Origin: Sialis fuliginosa
Lineage: Eukaryota > Arthropoda > Insecta > Megaloptera > Sialidae
DNA length: 64,000 bases
Direction of reading: 5' to 3'
NCBI GenBank assembly: GCA_961205875.1
Contig: OY540811.1
Coordinates: forward strand, 21,321,248 to 21,385,247
In this document: positions 47,931 through 59,627 of the stretch, piece by piece
Numbering within the stretch: the first letter of the stretch is position 1
Layout of the letters: each line of letters begins with the position of its first letter
Program-made: the position numbers and the translations under genes
Notes under the pieces: generated by a model
Database searches by the model: none
What the model saw: only the letters and a program-made list of their open reading frames with translations
Told to the model about the DNA's origin: nothing

Positions 47931-48635
47931 TACCCGGGAAAAAATTTCAGATCTGAAGTGATCTCAGTTGATCTTCATTTTGGAACAAATCAGATCTTTG
48001 TAGATAAATAAACTTTTGTCTACCTTAAATAACAAATTAATACACATATACTATATAGAAACCATATTTATAATTTAATCAATTAAAAAAAAACTGTACA
48101 GAAACGTATTGAATGATATTTGAGGCCCGTGTATTAAATTAATAAATAAATTCACAACTCACCCCCTGTCACAGATGAAGGGTTGTAATTGGTCTCATTC
48201 GATCCAGCGGGAAAAATACTTCGGGATACTAGGTGAATTTTTCTCTGTTTCGCTACTTATGGTATTCATTATAGAAAATCGTAAATATCTCGACTCCTGT
48301 GCTAGATAGAGGGTTGTTTTGCCCCCCACACCCCTAGTATCCCGAAGTATTTTTCCCGCTGGATCGAATGAGACCAATTACAACCCTTCATCTGTGACAG
48401 GGGGTGAATTGTGAATTTATTTATTAATTTTATACACGGGCCTCAAATATCATTCAATACGTTTCTGTACAATTTTTTTTTAATTGATTAAATTATAAAC
48501 AAGGTTTCTATATAGGTAGTATATGTGTATTTGTTATTTAAGGTAGACAAAAGTTTATTTATTTACAAAGATCTGATTTGTTCCAAAATGAAGATCAACC
48601 GAGATCACTTCAGATCTGAAATTTTTTCCCGGGTA
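47931..48635. mobile_element. Near-perfect long hairpin element (foldback MITE)
   Basis: Two arms of about 300 bp (47,931-48,233 and 48,331-48,635) are inverted copies differing at only about ten places by eye. The innermost 70-plus bases, from CACCCCCTGTCACAGATGAA inward, are identical. Ends are CCCGGGAAAAAATTTCAGAT with TA outside each (47,931-47,932 and 48,634-48,635). The roughly 97-base centre is unpaired. No transposase is present, and the 60-codon minus-strand frame inside is a by-product of the palindrome. High arm identity implies a recent insertion or gene conversion between the arms. Confidence 0.85.
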
Positions 48636-49291
48636 ACCAGAGTTTCAATGTTTTAATATCCGTGAATGCCCGCTCGACTGGCTGTTCTAAAAACATAGGA
48701 ACCCGCATTTTTTTTATATATAGATTTCTTGTCAGCTGGATTTCTTCCTCTTCTGATAGCTCCTTCGTGATATTATTTAACTATAACATGAATATCACAA
48801 TCGCCATTAATTTGTTAATCGATTATCCTATAGCCTAAATTAATTCCAGATACTAGGACTTTGAACAGTGAATGTCCCATCAGAATCAGTTCAACAGTTT
48901 TTGTGTCAAGTCAGAACAGACAAACATAAATTTTTTAAAACTTTCGAAATATAATATTGGTTATAAAACATCGGGTAGGTATATTCGATAAATACAAAAT
49001 ATTTTCATTTATCAATAAATTAATAGGTATTGATTAGTGTACAACCACGTAGGTATTTACCATAAAACGATAATGATATTAATTCATAAATTGTAAAATC
49101 ATGCTTTCGAATAACTGATGTTAAATTTAAAATTCCCATTAATCGAATTTTAAATTGTGCGGATAATAAAATAGCTATTATATATTATGTGTGTATGGAT
49201 TTTAACAGAAACTTCTGTACAATGGGATGCGCTTTTAATTATAATACCATCGGAAATGTTTACTATTGAATCTACGTACATAAAACATATA

Positions 49292-50142
49292 CAGGATGAT
49301 TTAAACTAGTGTAATAAAATTAACAATAGATCGAGAATGTAATTTTAAGCAAAAAATTTTGCACCTGTATCCGATCTTCGTGAGGGAACTACAGTCATTT
49401 ATAAATTGTGGTACAGTTATGAAATTTGAAAATTGTTTATTATTAATAAGTATTATCGATGTTTAGTATCAAATAATGATAAGCCTATGGGGCTAGTGGG
49501 CCTGCCGATTTTTATCAAGTATTTTTTTTGTTCTTTAATTTTTTCCTGAGTTGGGTACTTGTAGAAGTTTTTATGACATAAAATACACCAAAATATACTT
49601 TGTTCATATAGGATCAATATTTATATCAATTTTTTAACTTTTTTTAAATTATATAACAAGAATATAAACTTATTTTGTGTAATTTGAAGCATAATAATTA
49701 TAATTATTAATAATAATAATTATTTAATGTAATTTGAAGTAAAATTCTACAATACTTCTTTTTTTTCGATATTTCTCGAAAATAGTTGATCCTTTGATAA
49801 ATGAATATATTTTTGTGTATTTTGTGTCATAAAATCTTCTACAAGTGCCCAACTTAAAAAGTCGGCGGGCCCACTGGTCTTAATACACCTCTGGTCTAAA
49901 TTATCATTGTATGTTACTGGAAATCGATAACACTTATTAATAATAAACCGGTTTTCAAATTTCATAACTATACCACAATTTATTCTCTAGATATTAAATA
50001 AACACTTACATATTTTGGGCAAATTTTTTGGAAGACTGTAGCTCCCTCTCGAAGAATTTCCGAACACAGGTTCACATAAATATTTTTACTGAAAATTACA
50101 TCTTCGATCTACTGTTTTATACACTAGTTGTAAATCATCCTG
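49292..50142. mobile_element. 851-bp TA-flanked foldback MITE
   Basis: The ends CAGGATGATTTAAACTAGTG and, on the complement of the right end, CAGGATGATTTACAACTAGT are flanked by TA (49,290-49,291 and 50,143-50,144). The arms pair almost to the centre near 49,700. Landmarks are GAGGGAACTACAGTC (left) against GAGGGAGCTACAGTC (right complement) and GTGGTACAGTTATGAAATTT against GTGGTATAGTTATGAAATTT. A truncated relative is nested in M1 copy A. No transposase is encoded, and the 72-codon minus-strand frame at 49,747-49,965 lies in an arm. Confidence 0.85.
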
Positions 50143-50369
50143 TATTTCTACAATGCACATGTACGAGTATTTATGTTTTACTTTTAAGTAGTAAACTGTA
50201 GTTGTTAAACTAACTTTATATACAACAGTTTTATTAACAAACAAGCCATAATCTAGTCAGAACTGGAGTACCATCATAGGTCATTTCATATCAGAATAAT
50301 AATAATTAGGAAAATTGTCTTCATTCGACATTTCATACATGAACTTATCAGGCCATGATATGATTGTTT

Positions 50370-50620
50370 GATTTTAGACACCTTACGGCATTCTATGTTA
50401 CATATATTACGGCAATGTGCATTGCGTTACCAACCCTTTCTAGTTCCTCATCTGGTTTACCTGATAAGGATCCAATTTTAATTTCTCATTGGGAAATAAC
50501 AGCAAACTTCAATAAATAGCCCAAACAGGCTGCCTGAATTGGGCTTTATTTAAACTAGGCCAACTGGATATGGCTCGGGCTGCAAATTGTTACTATAATT
50601 CTACTGAGTCAGTAGATATG
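50370..50620. other. GC-richer island, possibly decayed coding sequence
   Basis: Composition changes sharply relative to the flanks. On the plus strand a frame reading MCIALPTLSSSSSGLPDK... runs 34 codons from about 50,417 to a TAG. On the minus strand a segment after AG (near 50,584) stays open for about 22 codons, is interrupted by TGA, and then reads on past CAGGTAAAC, a possible donor. Neither shows a domain I recognise. A broken exon or old transposon fragment is possible. Confidence 0.25.
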
Positions 50621-50779
50621 AGAACAAACGACAACAAGCGACAAAATCTTCGGTTTATTTTACCTATACTAAATTATAAAATTATAACTACAATTATGTA
50701 CATCAAATTATGTATAAGTTTATCTTCTATTACTTTGATGTTTTAAAAATATAAATGCAATGTATGTTTATTATTTATA

Positions 50780-51821
50780 CAGGGTGTAATAGCATATGAC
50801 GATAGTGTGTGTGAGTGTAAAGGGCGTTGATGATTCAGTTAATTAACCAATTAGAGTTAATAATTATATCAATCTTAAAATAAATATTAATTCTTCGGAA
50901 TTATATCTAGAATTAATTAACCCCTTGGATAATTTCTGAAGGATTTGGACAAAATTTGGTATACTAATCATTTTGAGTATTTTTGAGGATGCTAAATATA
51001 AATCTAATATCAGAATTATGAAATTCAATATGGCGGATTCAAAATGGCGTCTTAAAATTATCAAAATAACTACTTTCTATTTTAAAAAATACCTAAGTTC
51101 TTTTTTTGCAATTAATTTCATAAAATTTGCAGCAAATTACGGGAGGATTTTATTTATATTTATTTTTTACTTTTTATTAAAAAATATTTTATTTTTTTAC
51201 TAGAATTTATATTTCTTTTTTTATAAAATATACATTTTTTGAAGTTGAAAATCATGCTTAACTATTGTGTAACTATGGGTGACATCAATAAACCTAGAAT
51301 TTTCATATTTGAATGTTAAAAATAATTTTTTGTAAAATTTCAAATTTCACCCCCAACCTTTAGACTCCCAAAAACCTCCGGGACCAAAATTTGGTGTTTT
51401 ATCACTTAAACTGAAAAAAAAAATTATTATTTTAATTATAATTATTTATATTTAAATATTTCATTGATATTCTATTTAGTACAATCTTACAAATCAAATT
51501 TAATTATAATTTTAAGTGTATAAAGGCACATTATAAATTTTCAATTGACGCGACGTAAATTTGATATTTAATAAAAGATGGCGACAGTCTTTTGGTAACA
51601 GTTTCGTAACAAGGTGACTTGTTAAAAATCCATAAACTATCATAATCAAAGGATATCTCAATCTAGCATAATACACATAATACAATCTCATCTACACGAG
51701 ATTTTTTAAAATCTTATTGACATCATATTTTATTTTAAGCTAATGAAATTCTATGTGGATAGTTACTAATTAATTAAGCGGATTGTCAACGCCCTTTACA
51801 AGTCATATGCCATTAACCCAG
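50780..51821. mobile_element. 1,042-bp TA-flanked inverted-repeat element
   Basis: The left end CAGGGTGTAATAGCATATGA follows TA (50,778-50,779). The complement of the right end, CTGGGTTAATGGCATATGAC, precedes TA (51,822-51,823). TAAAGGGCGTTGA is conserved inside both arms. The interior includes a 'AAATTCAATATGGCGGATTC' segment (about 51,020) related to the foldback at 3205-3820. The frames at 50,864-51,203 on both strands are AT-driven and show no domain. Confidence 0.7.
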
Positions 51822-51823
51822 TA

Positions 51824-54757
51824 TTGTAGTCTATTTTTATCTATAACGACAATACAATTAAATACTCAATAAAGAAAAAAATTTATACACATTCCCGCTA
51901 ACAGTATAAGAACAATATATAAACATATAGAATACATCACATAGATTCAAATTAAAAATTTACATAAACTAACGATAACACAAGCCCTTGTAAAATATAA
52001 ATTAGTTATCGCGCGAACTTTACGCTTCAGAACTGCTGGATTAAACAGTTATACTCTATGAAGCAGCATGACGATTTCGCACCTTTGTAATTACGTTTTG
52101 AAGTTTGCGAATCAGGCTCCGATTAAAGCATGTTGGAATGTTGGAAGTTATAGTAGAAATGTAAGGAGATCCCCGGCCTAACGACCTGCCATTCCCCTCC
52201 CCATTTACAATGTCCTTCCTTCGCCAAACATTCGCTCGCGGATTCCAAAATAAGGCACAACACTAATGACGTGGCAGATATTGTGATTCGAACGCTTGAT
52301 TGAATTTTGATGAATATTATGATGTATAATCGATTTTCTCATGTCAGTTTTTAAGTCAGGATGCGTCGTAATATTTTAACATCCAATAAAATGTGTTTCC
52401 GTTCCATTTTAATACAAAATGGCTTTTCTAAATTATTGGAATAAAGGCTGTATATTTTTTTTATTGTTTCATTAAGTGAGAAAACCACTGGATGTGTCGA
52501 AAAATTGATAATTTTTTTAGTTTTTTTTTTTATATATATACTTATATTTAATTAATTATTTTAAGATCGAGAGAAAAATATGTTACTAATAGTGTAGAAG
52601 CCAGCTGCAAAATCGGCGTAGGTTTCACAACCGTCTGCCGTTGTGGTTACTTTGAAGTACTCATTCAGACTATACTATAAGGATACTTTGAACTATGTGG
52701 TGATCCATAAAAAACTTTTCCTCTTGGTACTATCATTACGTCATTGATATTTCATATAAAAAAAAAAAATAAAAAAGTTTTTTTTCTTTCAATAAATAAA
52801 TAAATTCAATAAAATATTAATAAATAGTCATTTTCGAAAAAAAATTTGGAAAAAAACTGTTTACGGTGAATAAGTATGTATATAAAAATTGCTGGTTGAG
52901 AAAATTTAATTAACTTGTAAACTGATAAATAATATTTACTTGTACGTTTTGACATCGAAATAACAATTTATGTTTTAAATACGTTCTCGACTATTTTTTC
53001 TAAATAATTTCCTAATAACAATTAATAAAAGTGATACATATTGATATTTATATACATATACAATATTTTAGCTATTTTACTAAATATAAAAAAAAATGAA
53101 ACCATATTCCATGTAAACATAACTATCCATTTTAAAATAAATATCTTAATGTTTATATACGCTACAGGTCATATGCGTTGACAACATTGATTTATATCGT
53201 TGAAGAGTCTATTCCGACCTAGAGGATGTTTATCCGGAGATCCAAAGTGTCCCCCGGAGAACATGTTTCCGGATTTACGCAGCAAATAGCAAACAAAAGG
53301 TCCTGGATTTACACGATTTTATTACAGAACCGTCTTCATAAAAACTATGCGACTTTTATAAGAGATAAGCGTTGGCACTATATATATATTTACCTTCATT
53401 CATTTCTTCTTTTTATATATGTATGTATATACCTGGGTGGTGGTTACAATATGAAAGTTTAAACAATTTAATATACTTATATAATTCCAGTTAAAATTTA
53501 TATTATAGTTAATAATCTCAATATAGTGATCGGTTTTCGCAAACATCCTATATTAAAATTTGAAGGCCAGTTTAAATTATATAAGACATGTATTATTAAT
53601 TAAAATTAAATGTTAAATAATTTTAATTTGCGAAAAACTATATAACAATAAGCTACGATTTTTTTAGATTTGAAAAATCAAAAGAAAACAGTTTGAAATC
53701 AAATCTTCACACTTTCGAACGGTATCAATAGATTTAGTCTAAAAATACTTTTACCCTAAGAACCCACACAAAAATAAAAATTGGTATATTTATTTTTAAT
53801 AATTCTAACACTTTGAATAATCTTGAAAAATTAAAAAATTTTATCGTAATTTTGTCTACAATTTTGGTCAAGAAATATATAAGTATATTTTATTGCTGAA
53901 ACTAAACGCCTTAGGATTGCATCGGTAAATTTTATCCAAACAAAATTTTTAAGCATTATTATAATTATTACAAAATTTACAAATTAATTTTGTTTGTCTT
54001 ATAATCCTGAAAAAAATAAACGAATGTTCAATTACCAAAAATCATACAAAAGTAAAGATTCCTATCTTTAAAATGGTTATTTATTTATTTATGTGAGACT
54101 TTCATACTATAAAGCTTGAAATAGGACTTTTATTTTAAAATATATTGACCCCTAATGATTTTCATGGATGACTTTTTGCATACAAGAAAAATACATTTTC
54201 TGAAAAACGTTTGAAAAAAACCCTATGAAACTAAATGACAAAATCGAATCAGCATTTTCATTCAAATAACAGAAAAGCAACATGTATCATTGAATCGATT
54301 CATTCCACAACCTCATAAATTGTCTTCATACAAAAGGGTTTACGTGATCACTGAATTCTATTTACACTTTCTACTGAATGTAAACACATTCCGATACATA
54401 TACGATCTCATAATCGAATACTGGAATAAATGTCAGCCCGCCTTAACTCTCATTAGTAAATAAATAAATCGAGAACTAATTTATGTTGTACAAACATGCT
54501 GTTAGCAATGTAACGCCACCGTACATGTGTGTAGCGATGACACAAAATGGAAAAAGAAATTACCTTTGTGCCTATCGGATTTCACAAACAATATGCCTGG
54601 GGAGTAAATATAACACGGCGTACATTACATTCTTGTATTGTTATAGTTTTAAATTGGCTACCAGTGTATAGGCAGAACAATCTTTTATTCCGGGTTTAGT
54701 TTTTAGTTTTGTATCGTATAGACATTCAGTTTGTTCATAATGAAAAAAATATATATA
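51824..54757. other. No gene recognised; GC-richer patch near 52,010-52,280
   Basis: The patch at 52,010-52,280 (CCCCGGCCTAACGACC, CATTCGCTCGCGGATTCC) stands out in composition but has no convincing open frame, splice pair or repeat match. It could be a regulatory or untranslated exon segment. A second patch near 53,160-53,300 lies in the 78-codon frame starting at 53,226, which has no domain and ends in AT-rich sequence. The 62-codon frame at 54,483-54,671 is likewise unsupported. Confidence 0.4.
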
Positions 54758-54759
54758 TA

Positions 54760-55159
54760 AGGTACTGGCATCAGTTATGGCCGCTATAAGAGCAAGGTTT
54801 ACTGTTTTTGGGTTTGCCGGGATTCTTTTTTGTAATTCTCATGAACTCATGTTACTAATAAAACAAGTAACTCTTTATTTAATCAATTTTATTACCAAAT
54901 TCCGCAAATATAGTTTTTTTTAAATTATAGCCTTTTATTTTGTTTATGTTTTTTCTCCAGTAATGGATAAAGTAAAACCAGTAATGAGCACTCTAGACAC
55001 TTGTGATTGTCATGAAATCATGCTGTAAGACAGTTAAATGTATATAAATTAATATTCAGAATTGGTGGTAATCAAATATCAACAAATATTTCTAATTCAG
55101 TACATTTAATGAAAAAATAACCATTACTGGGGTCATATCCAAGACTGGTGCCAGTACCA
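54760..55159 (+). mobile_element. MITE family M1, copy C (internally deleted)
   Basis: The ends AGGTACTGGCATCAGT and, on the complement, TGGTACTGGCACCAGT are flanked by TA (54,758-54,759 and 55,160-55,161). Relative to copies A and B, a stretch between CCAGTAATGAGCA and CATGCTGTAAGACAGTTAAA is missing, leaving 400 bp. Its outer 150-200 bp match copy A closely. Non-coding. Confidence 0.85.
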
Positions 55160-55199
55160 TATTTATCGCTAATTGATATTTCGCTATCAATGCTATAAA

Positions 55200-55379
55200 T
55201 TAAATATTTTATACAGGTTATTTCAATCAATCCACTCAAAAATCTCAGCGCTTTGATATCATAGACACAAATGTTTTAGACAAAAGTTGATTAGTTGTTA
55301 AGGGGACAAAAACTGATAGCCTTAAGAAAATGTTCTTAAAGTTGTTTTAAAACTATGATTAAAATTATCTAATCTATAT
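55200..55379. other. Solo MITE-like end, no gene
   Basis: CAGGTTATTTCAATCAATCC begins after TA near 55,215 and has the form of a TA-inserting MITE terminus. No partner end was found. It is followed directly by an R2 repeat copy. Confidence 0.35.
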
Positions 55380-55830
55380 ACACGATATAAGGGTTCCGAA
55401 GAAAACCAGGAACACTTACAGTTTCGCTCTGTCCGTCTATCTTTATAAATTTTATACCAATTAAGACGAAATTTGGTATACGGACGTATATTAATAACCC
55501 AAAAACACAAATGATGAGATTAAAAAACACACATTTTTTGAATAACCTTCCCATGGACTGAAAAGTATATTAAAAAAAAAATTTTTCACTTCTCCCATTG
55601 AGTGGGGTGTCTAGATAGGAGTCTTAAAATGCAACAAATGATCTTTTGATTTTAACCCTTCAGTCACGATATATTTGCGTTCAAAGTCGTTATAAAAGCG
55701 TCCCCCCTTATAATTTCTAAACTATCTATGCAAAAAATTTGAAAAAATTCCAGAATGTACTTTTAATGAAAATTATAATAAACACTGTAGCAAAAATAGT
55801 TTATGAAAAATTTTGAAATAACTTTTTTTT
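55380..55830 (+). repeat. Repeat family R2, long copy
   Basis: Starting near AAGGGTTCCGAAGAAAACCA, it passes through TTTCGCTCTGTCCGTCTATC, ACCAATTAAGACGAAATTTG, CACTTCTCCCATTGAGTGGG and CCTTCAGTCACGATATATTT to AACACTGTAGCAAAAATAG. It matches 32,341-32,925 in opposite orientation and parts of 7550-7960 and 34,100-34,275. The two 61-62-codon minus-strand frames (55,322-55,554) run antisense through the repeat and are not genes. Confidence 0.7.
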
Positions 55831-58055
55831 TTAATAGCCGTTTTATTTATTATAATATGAGCATCGATATAAAAAGTTCTTGGAATACTGTATCGATATT
55901 TTATTATGATGACAAAACAAAAACGACGAAAAACAAATTTAATCTAGAAAATAACATATTATGAACTTATTATATATACATATATTGAATTTTTTAAATG
56001 TTTAGCATCTCATATTTAAAACGATAAAATATAATGTTAAAGTGATACATATGCCTTTTCTATTTAATATTAAACACATTGAACTATACTTGATAAAACA
56101 CCAGACACATTGAGAATTTACAATTAAGAACATTATCCAAAAAGAACGACAATGTCAAATTCCGCTATCATTTTCATTAAAACATTTTATTGAAGAAATA
56201 GCACATAGAATTTAATATCGAAATATTTCTACTTACGTTAAACGAAAATTTGTATAACTTTTTTTCATTTCAATGATTTAATTCAAAATTAACGTTACAG
56301 CTTCAAAATTTTAAATTAAATTTTAATTTTAAAAAAGATGGTTCACATTTTAATAATATTTTTAACAATTACTTAAAACACGAATATGGCATAAAACTCG
56401 TATATAATAAAAAAAAATCTTATTTAATATCAAGAGATTTAACACCTATATATGCGTATATTATATCTATACATACATAGCATAGTATACCCATATTATA
56501 TAGAATAGTATACATAGTTATATAACTAACCACAGCCTAAAGCTATTTATATATATTGTTATATATATTTGATTAAATTCAAAGTAAAACAGTGTTTAAT
56601 AGATATTAAACCTGACAATACCTAACACCAATTATTATTATTAGAAACTTACTTTTACTTGAATTGCTTTAACACCTTCAAAATATTCAAGCTCTTCAGA
56701 TTTCAGACGCCAAAATGAGTTGCAATAATTATTTTTTATGTACTTATTAAAATAAATAAAGGATCTAAATAGGCATTTCAATAAGCATTACTTACAGCTT
56801 TCTAATTATGATAAAACGGTCGTACAAAAATAAATTGAAAAAAAAGATTGACATTTATACTTTTCGTTGATATTTGATTTAACTTAATTTATTTTTCTCA
56901 AAACTAAAAAAATATAAAGCCATGTAGAAATTTAAATAGTTTTGATAGGGTGGACCAGGTTAAAAAATGCTGATTCAAATTCTGCATCGAAATGATTTTT
57001 TTCAGATTTGATGTTCGACTTTTTTTCCACAGATTATTTGAAATCTAAGCATAAAACTTATATATACATATGTATATATAGATTGAAGAACCCTCATAAG
57101 AGCGTCAAAATTGTTGTCAAAAGGACAAAAGGACAAAATTCAAAGTTATGTTATTACGGTAAAAGAAGTCAAGCCTACAAAGAGAAAAAAACATTTTAAT
57201 GTTATTTTTTTACTTTTCAATACATTTCACAGATTGAATTTTTATTCATTTTCCAATAAGTGATAAAATTATAAAACAAGTAGAATTTTATAATTTTTAA
57301 TACTAAGCGAGAATGCATGGGGTTAAACAATATTTTTAGATTAGTGTTTTAACTTAACTATTTGCAACTAAGATTTTTTTGCATAATATCAATAAATAAC
57401 TCTAATAAAGAAATCAAAGAACAAATATAAAAAAAACATTATAAGCTGAAACTACAAGTTTCCAAATGATAGGTAGTATGAGATTATCAGTTTTTATATT
57501 AAAAAATATCTTTGACAAATTTTGTAAAAAAAATATGACAACAAATTAATTATAAATTATATTCAATATGTTTTTCTTAACTTTGTATGGTAAATGACAA
57601 TTCGTTTGAGATAACAAAATAGCGATATCAATAATATCTTTACCAACTCATTATTTCATAAATCAAATAATAAATTTTGTAAATGAAAAATTGAATAAAT
57701 TTCATATTTACTGGAAAAGACAATTTTTTATTTTAAGAAGGAATCTTGTTGTAAAGGAAATCGGATATAAAAAAAATTTATTTAATTTTATTTAACTAAA
57801 AACGGTGCTTTTTTTGTATAATATGTAAAAACATATCTTAAGATCAATTCTACGATAGAAATTATTCAATATTACCTATATGTATATAATTATTAACAGG
57901 TACTGAGAGAGCTTCAAGGGGACCCGAGCCATACAACATTTCGGGGGCCTCATATATATTCGATTCGCGGATGTAAGGATGTTCCTAACAAATTATAAAT
58001 TTATTTTGAACTCTTAAACTTCTTATAGCATTCCAATATAATTGTAATGTTAAAA
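55831..58055. other. No gene firmly supported
   Basis: Mostly AT-rich. A possible minus-strand exon at 56,653-56,721 is listed separately. Around 57,910-57,975 a less AT-rich block (CTTCAAGGGGACCCGAGCC) has no recognised identity. The 63-codon frame at 57,008-57,199 is not supported. Confidence 0.45.
56653..56721 (-). CDS. Candidate internal exon (weak)
   Basis: Reading down from 56,721 the minus strand is open and gives N-S-F-W-R-L-K-S-E-E-L-E-Y-F-E-G-V-K, then A-I-Q-V-K. It ends exactly at a strong donor (GTAAGT, complement of 56,647-56,652). Residue composition is more protein-like than in the random frames around it. No good acceptor precedes the open segment: the nearest AGs lie inside it (in TCTGAAGAG) or beyond an in-frame stop. 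The reading phase also does not join directly to the exon at 60,908. It may belong to the same minus-strand gene with other exons between, or be chance. Confidence 0.2.
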
Positions 58056-58129
58056 ATAAAAATAATTCGGTCAAGACATACAATTGTGTATGCCATAAGG
58101 GTTTGAAATCTCTATACGCATTCTCTACG
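58056..58129 (+). repeat. Second copy of the 28,937 repeat head
   Basis: AAAAATAATTCGGTCAAGAC, then GTATGCCATAAGGGTTTGAAAT, corresponds to 28,941-28,999. The two copies diverge after about 75 bp, where this one runs into TTTGACAGAAACCC. Confidence 0.5.
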
Positions 58130-58164
58130 TTTGACAGAAACCCAAAACTATTTATTTTTGCCGC

Positions 58165-58177
58165 TTGGTGGCGCTAG
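58165..58177 (+). promoter_or_regulatory. CTCF-like motif (sequence match only)
   Basis: TTGGTGGCGCTAG resembles the core of the insect CTCF consensus (GGTGGCGCTA-like). The surrounding 60 bases are less AT-rich than average. It is a match to a short motif by eye, with no evidence of binding. Confidence 0.2.
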
Positions 58178-58960
58178 AAGTATTGCGATGCGAGGAGAAA
58201 TAAACAAACAGCGAGAGAGGAAATCCAAACCTGCCTTAATGGCAACATACACACATGATTTTTTTTGTGCACATCTATAGTACAGTACCTTTCGAATGAT
58301 ATAAGTTTAATTCACTTTCTTTAATAATAAATAGTAAAAAAACGCACGACAATTTTCGATGTTCACGTATTAATATATAGATGCCATGACGCAAAAAAGG
58401 TTGAGAAGCTCAGTTGTAACTTATTAAAACTTCTGCAAATGAAAACAAAACAAAAAAATAACAAAAGTTATATATTATTATATACGATAATCCTCGTTTT
58501 ATTACAATTCTGTTCGTATACCCCACATATACATTCCAGTACCTAAAGCATTTAACCTTTGTTGTGTGTCCTATCGAATTACCAGCAGAGAAGCAACAGA
58601 CGCGAGATTAAAATCTTCTGTTTTCTCGTAAGTATTTAAGAAACTCGATCGGATACGTTACGTATTTCCGCCCATCCGTTTTAATCATTTTTATCATTTC
58701 CGGATAAAAATTTTCTTTTTCGTAAAGCTTAACGTATTTCTTGTACTTCTTTCGTTTAATATTTCATTAATGAAAAAAATATCACTATTTCAAGTTTAAT
58801 CATATGAAACAATAAGATATCTATTTTAATTTTATTAGTTGAAAAGTAAGATATAGATATCTGATACACAGAGCCGGCATTAGCAAGTCTTGCGCCCTAG
58901 GTGAGATTTATTTTTCCGCCCTCTCTACCCATAAAAAATCACCGAAAATGTCAATCAAAA

Positions 58961-59204
58961 TTGATAATTAACAAATAAGTTGAATAGTTAATATCTCAGC
59001 TTGGCACGATCCTACAGACTCCAACATTTTTTTTTAATATAGCTTCTATCATTAACTTTAAGACTATCAAATGCCCTAAGACCGTCGAGATCCTCTTCCC
59101 CTATTATTAAAAAAATTAAATTGATAAATAAACAAAAAAGTTGAATAGTTAATATCTCTGCTTGGCGCGATCCTACAGACTCCATCTTTTTTTTAGAATA
59201 TAGA
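58961..59204 (+). repeat. Imperfect 160-bp tandem duplication
   Basis: TTGATAATTAACAAATAAGT (58,961) and TTGATAAATAAACAAAAAAG (59,121) start two units that share GTTGAATAGTTAATATCTC, GCTTGGC[A/G]CGATCC and TACAGACTCCA before a T run. Unit heads (CCCTCTCTACCCAT against CCTCTTCCCCTATT) are also similar. Confidence 0.7.
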
Positions 59205-59609
59205 AAACAAAACAAACTACAGCTCTGATGGATTTTGCGATAGGGTTGAAGTTAAAACGCCAAACGTGAAAAATCGTACATATGTGTGCCTTTCCTAATA
59301 CATTTTGTAGCTCTGGGGATTGGTCCAACAGTGCTTGTACTTTTTTCATAAAAATTAATCATTTTCACAAGAATTTAAAGAAAATATTTAAGAAAAATAG
59401 ATAATTTGAAAAAATAAACATCAACCTTTAACTCTTACCCTAAAATACCTTATAAAAAGTTTTCTGGGTTGCAATTTAAAAATATAAGATAAGATAAAAA
59501 AAAAGTTTACTAAAAAATTACAGTCTATAAACTGATTTAAACCAAAAAAGTCACTTATGTCCCATTGTGCGTCACCCCACCTGGCATGGCGCCCCGGTTG
59601 ATCGCCCTG

Positions 59610-59627
59610 CCCCCCCCCCCCCCCCCC
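59610..59627 (+). repeat. Run of 18 C
   Basis: An uninterrupted C homopolymer lies just inside the right end of the hAT-like element. It is exceptional in so AT-rich a sequence, and its length may be unstable or partly a sequencing artefact. Confidence 0.8.

Noticed and set aside
48195-48377. 60-codon minus-strand frame in the 705-bp hairpin
   Set aside because: It crosses the palindrome centre and is a by-product of the inverted arms.
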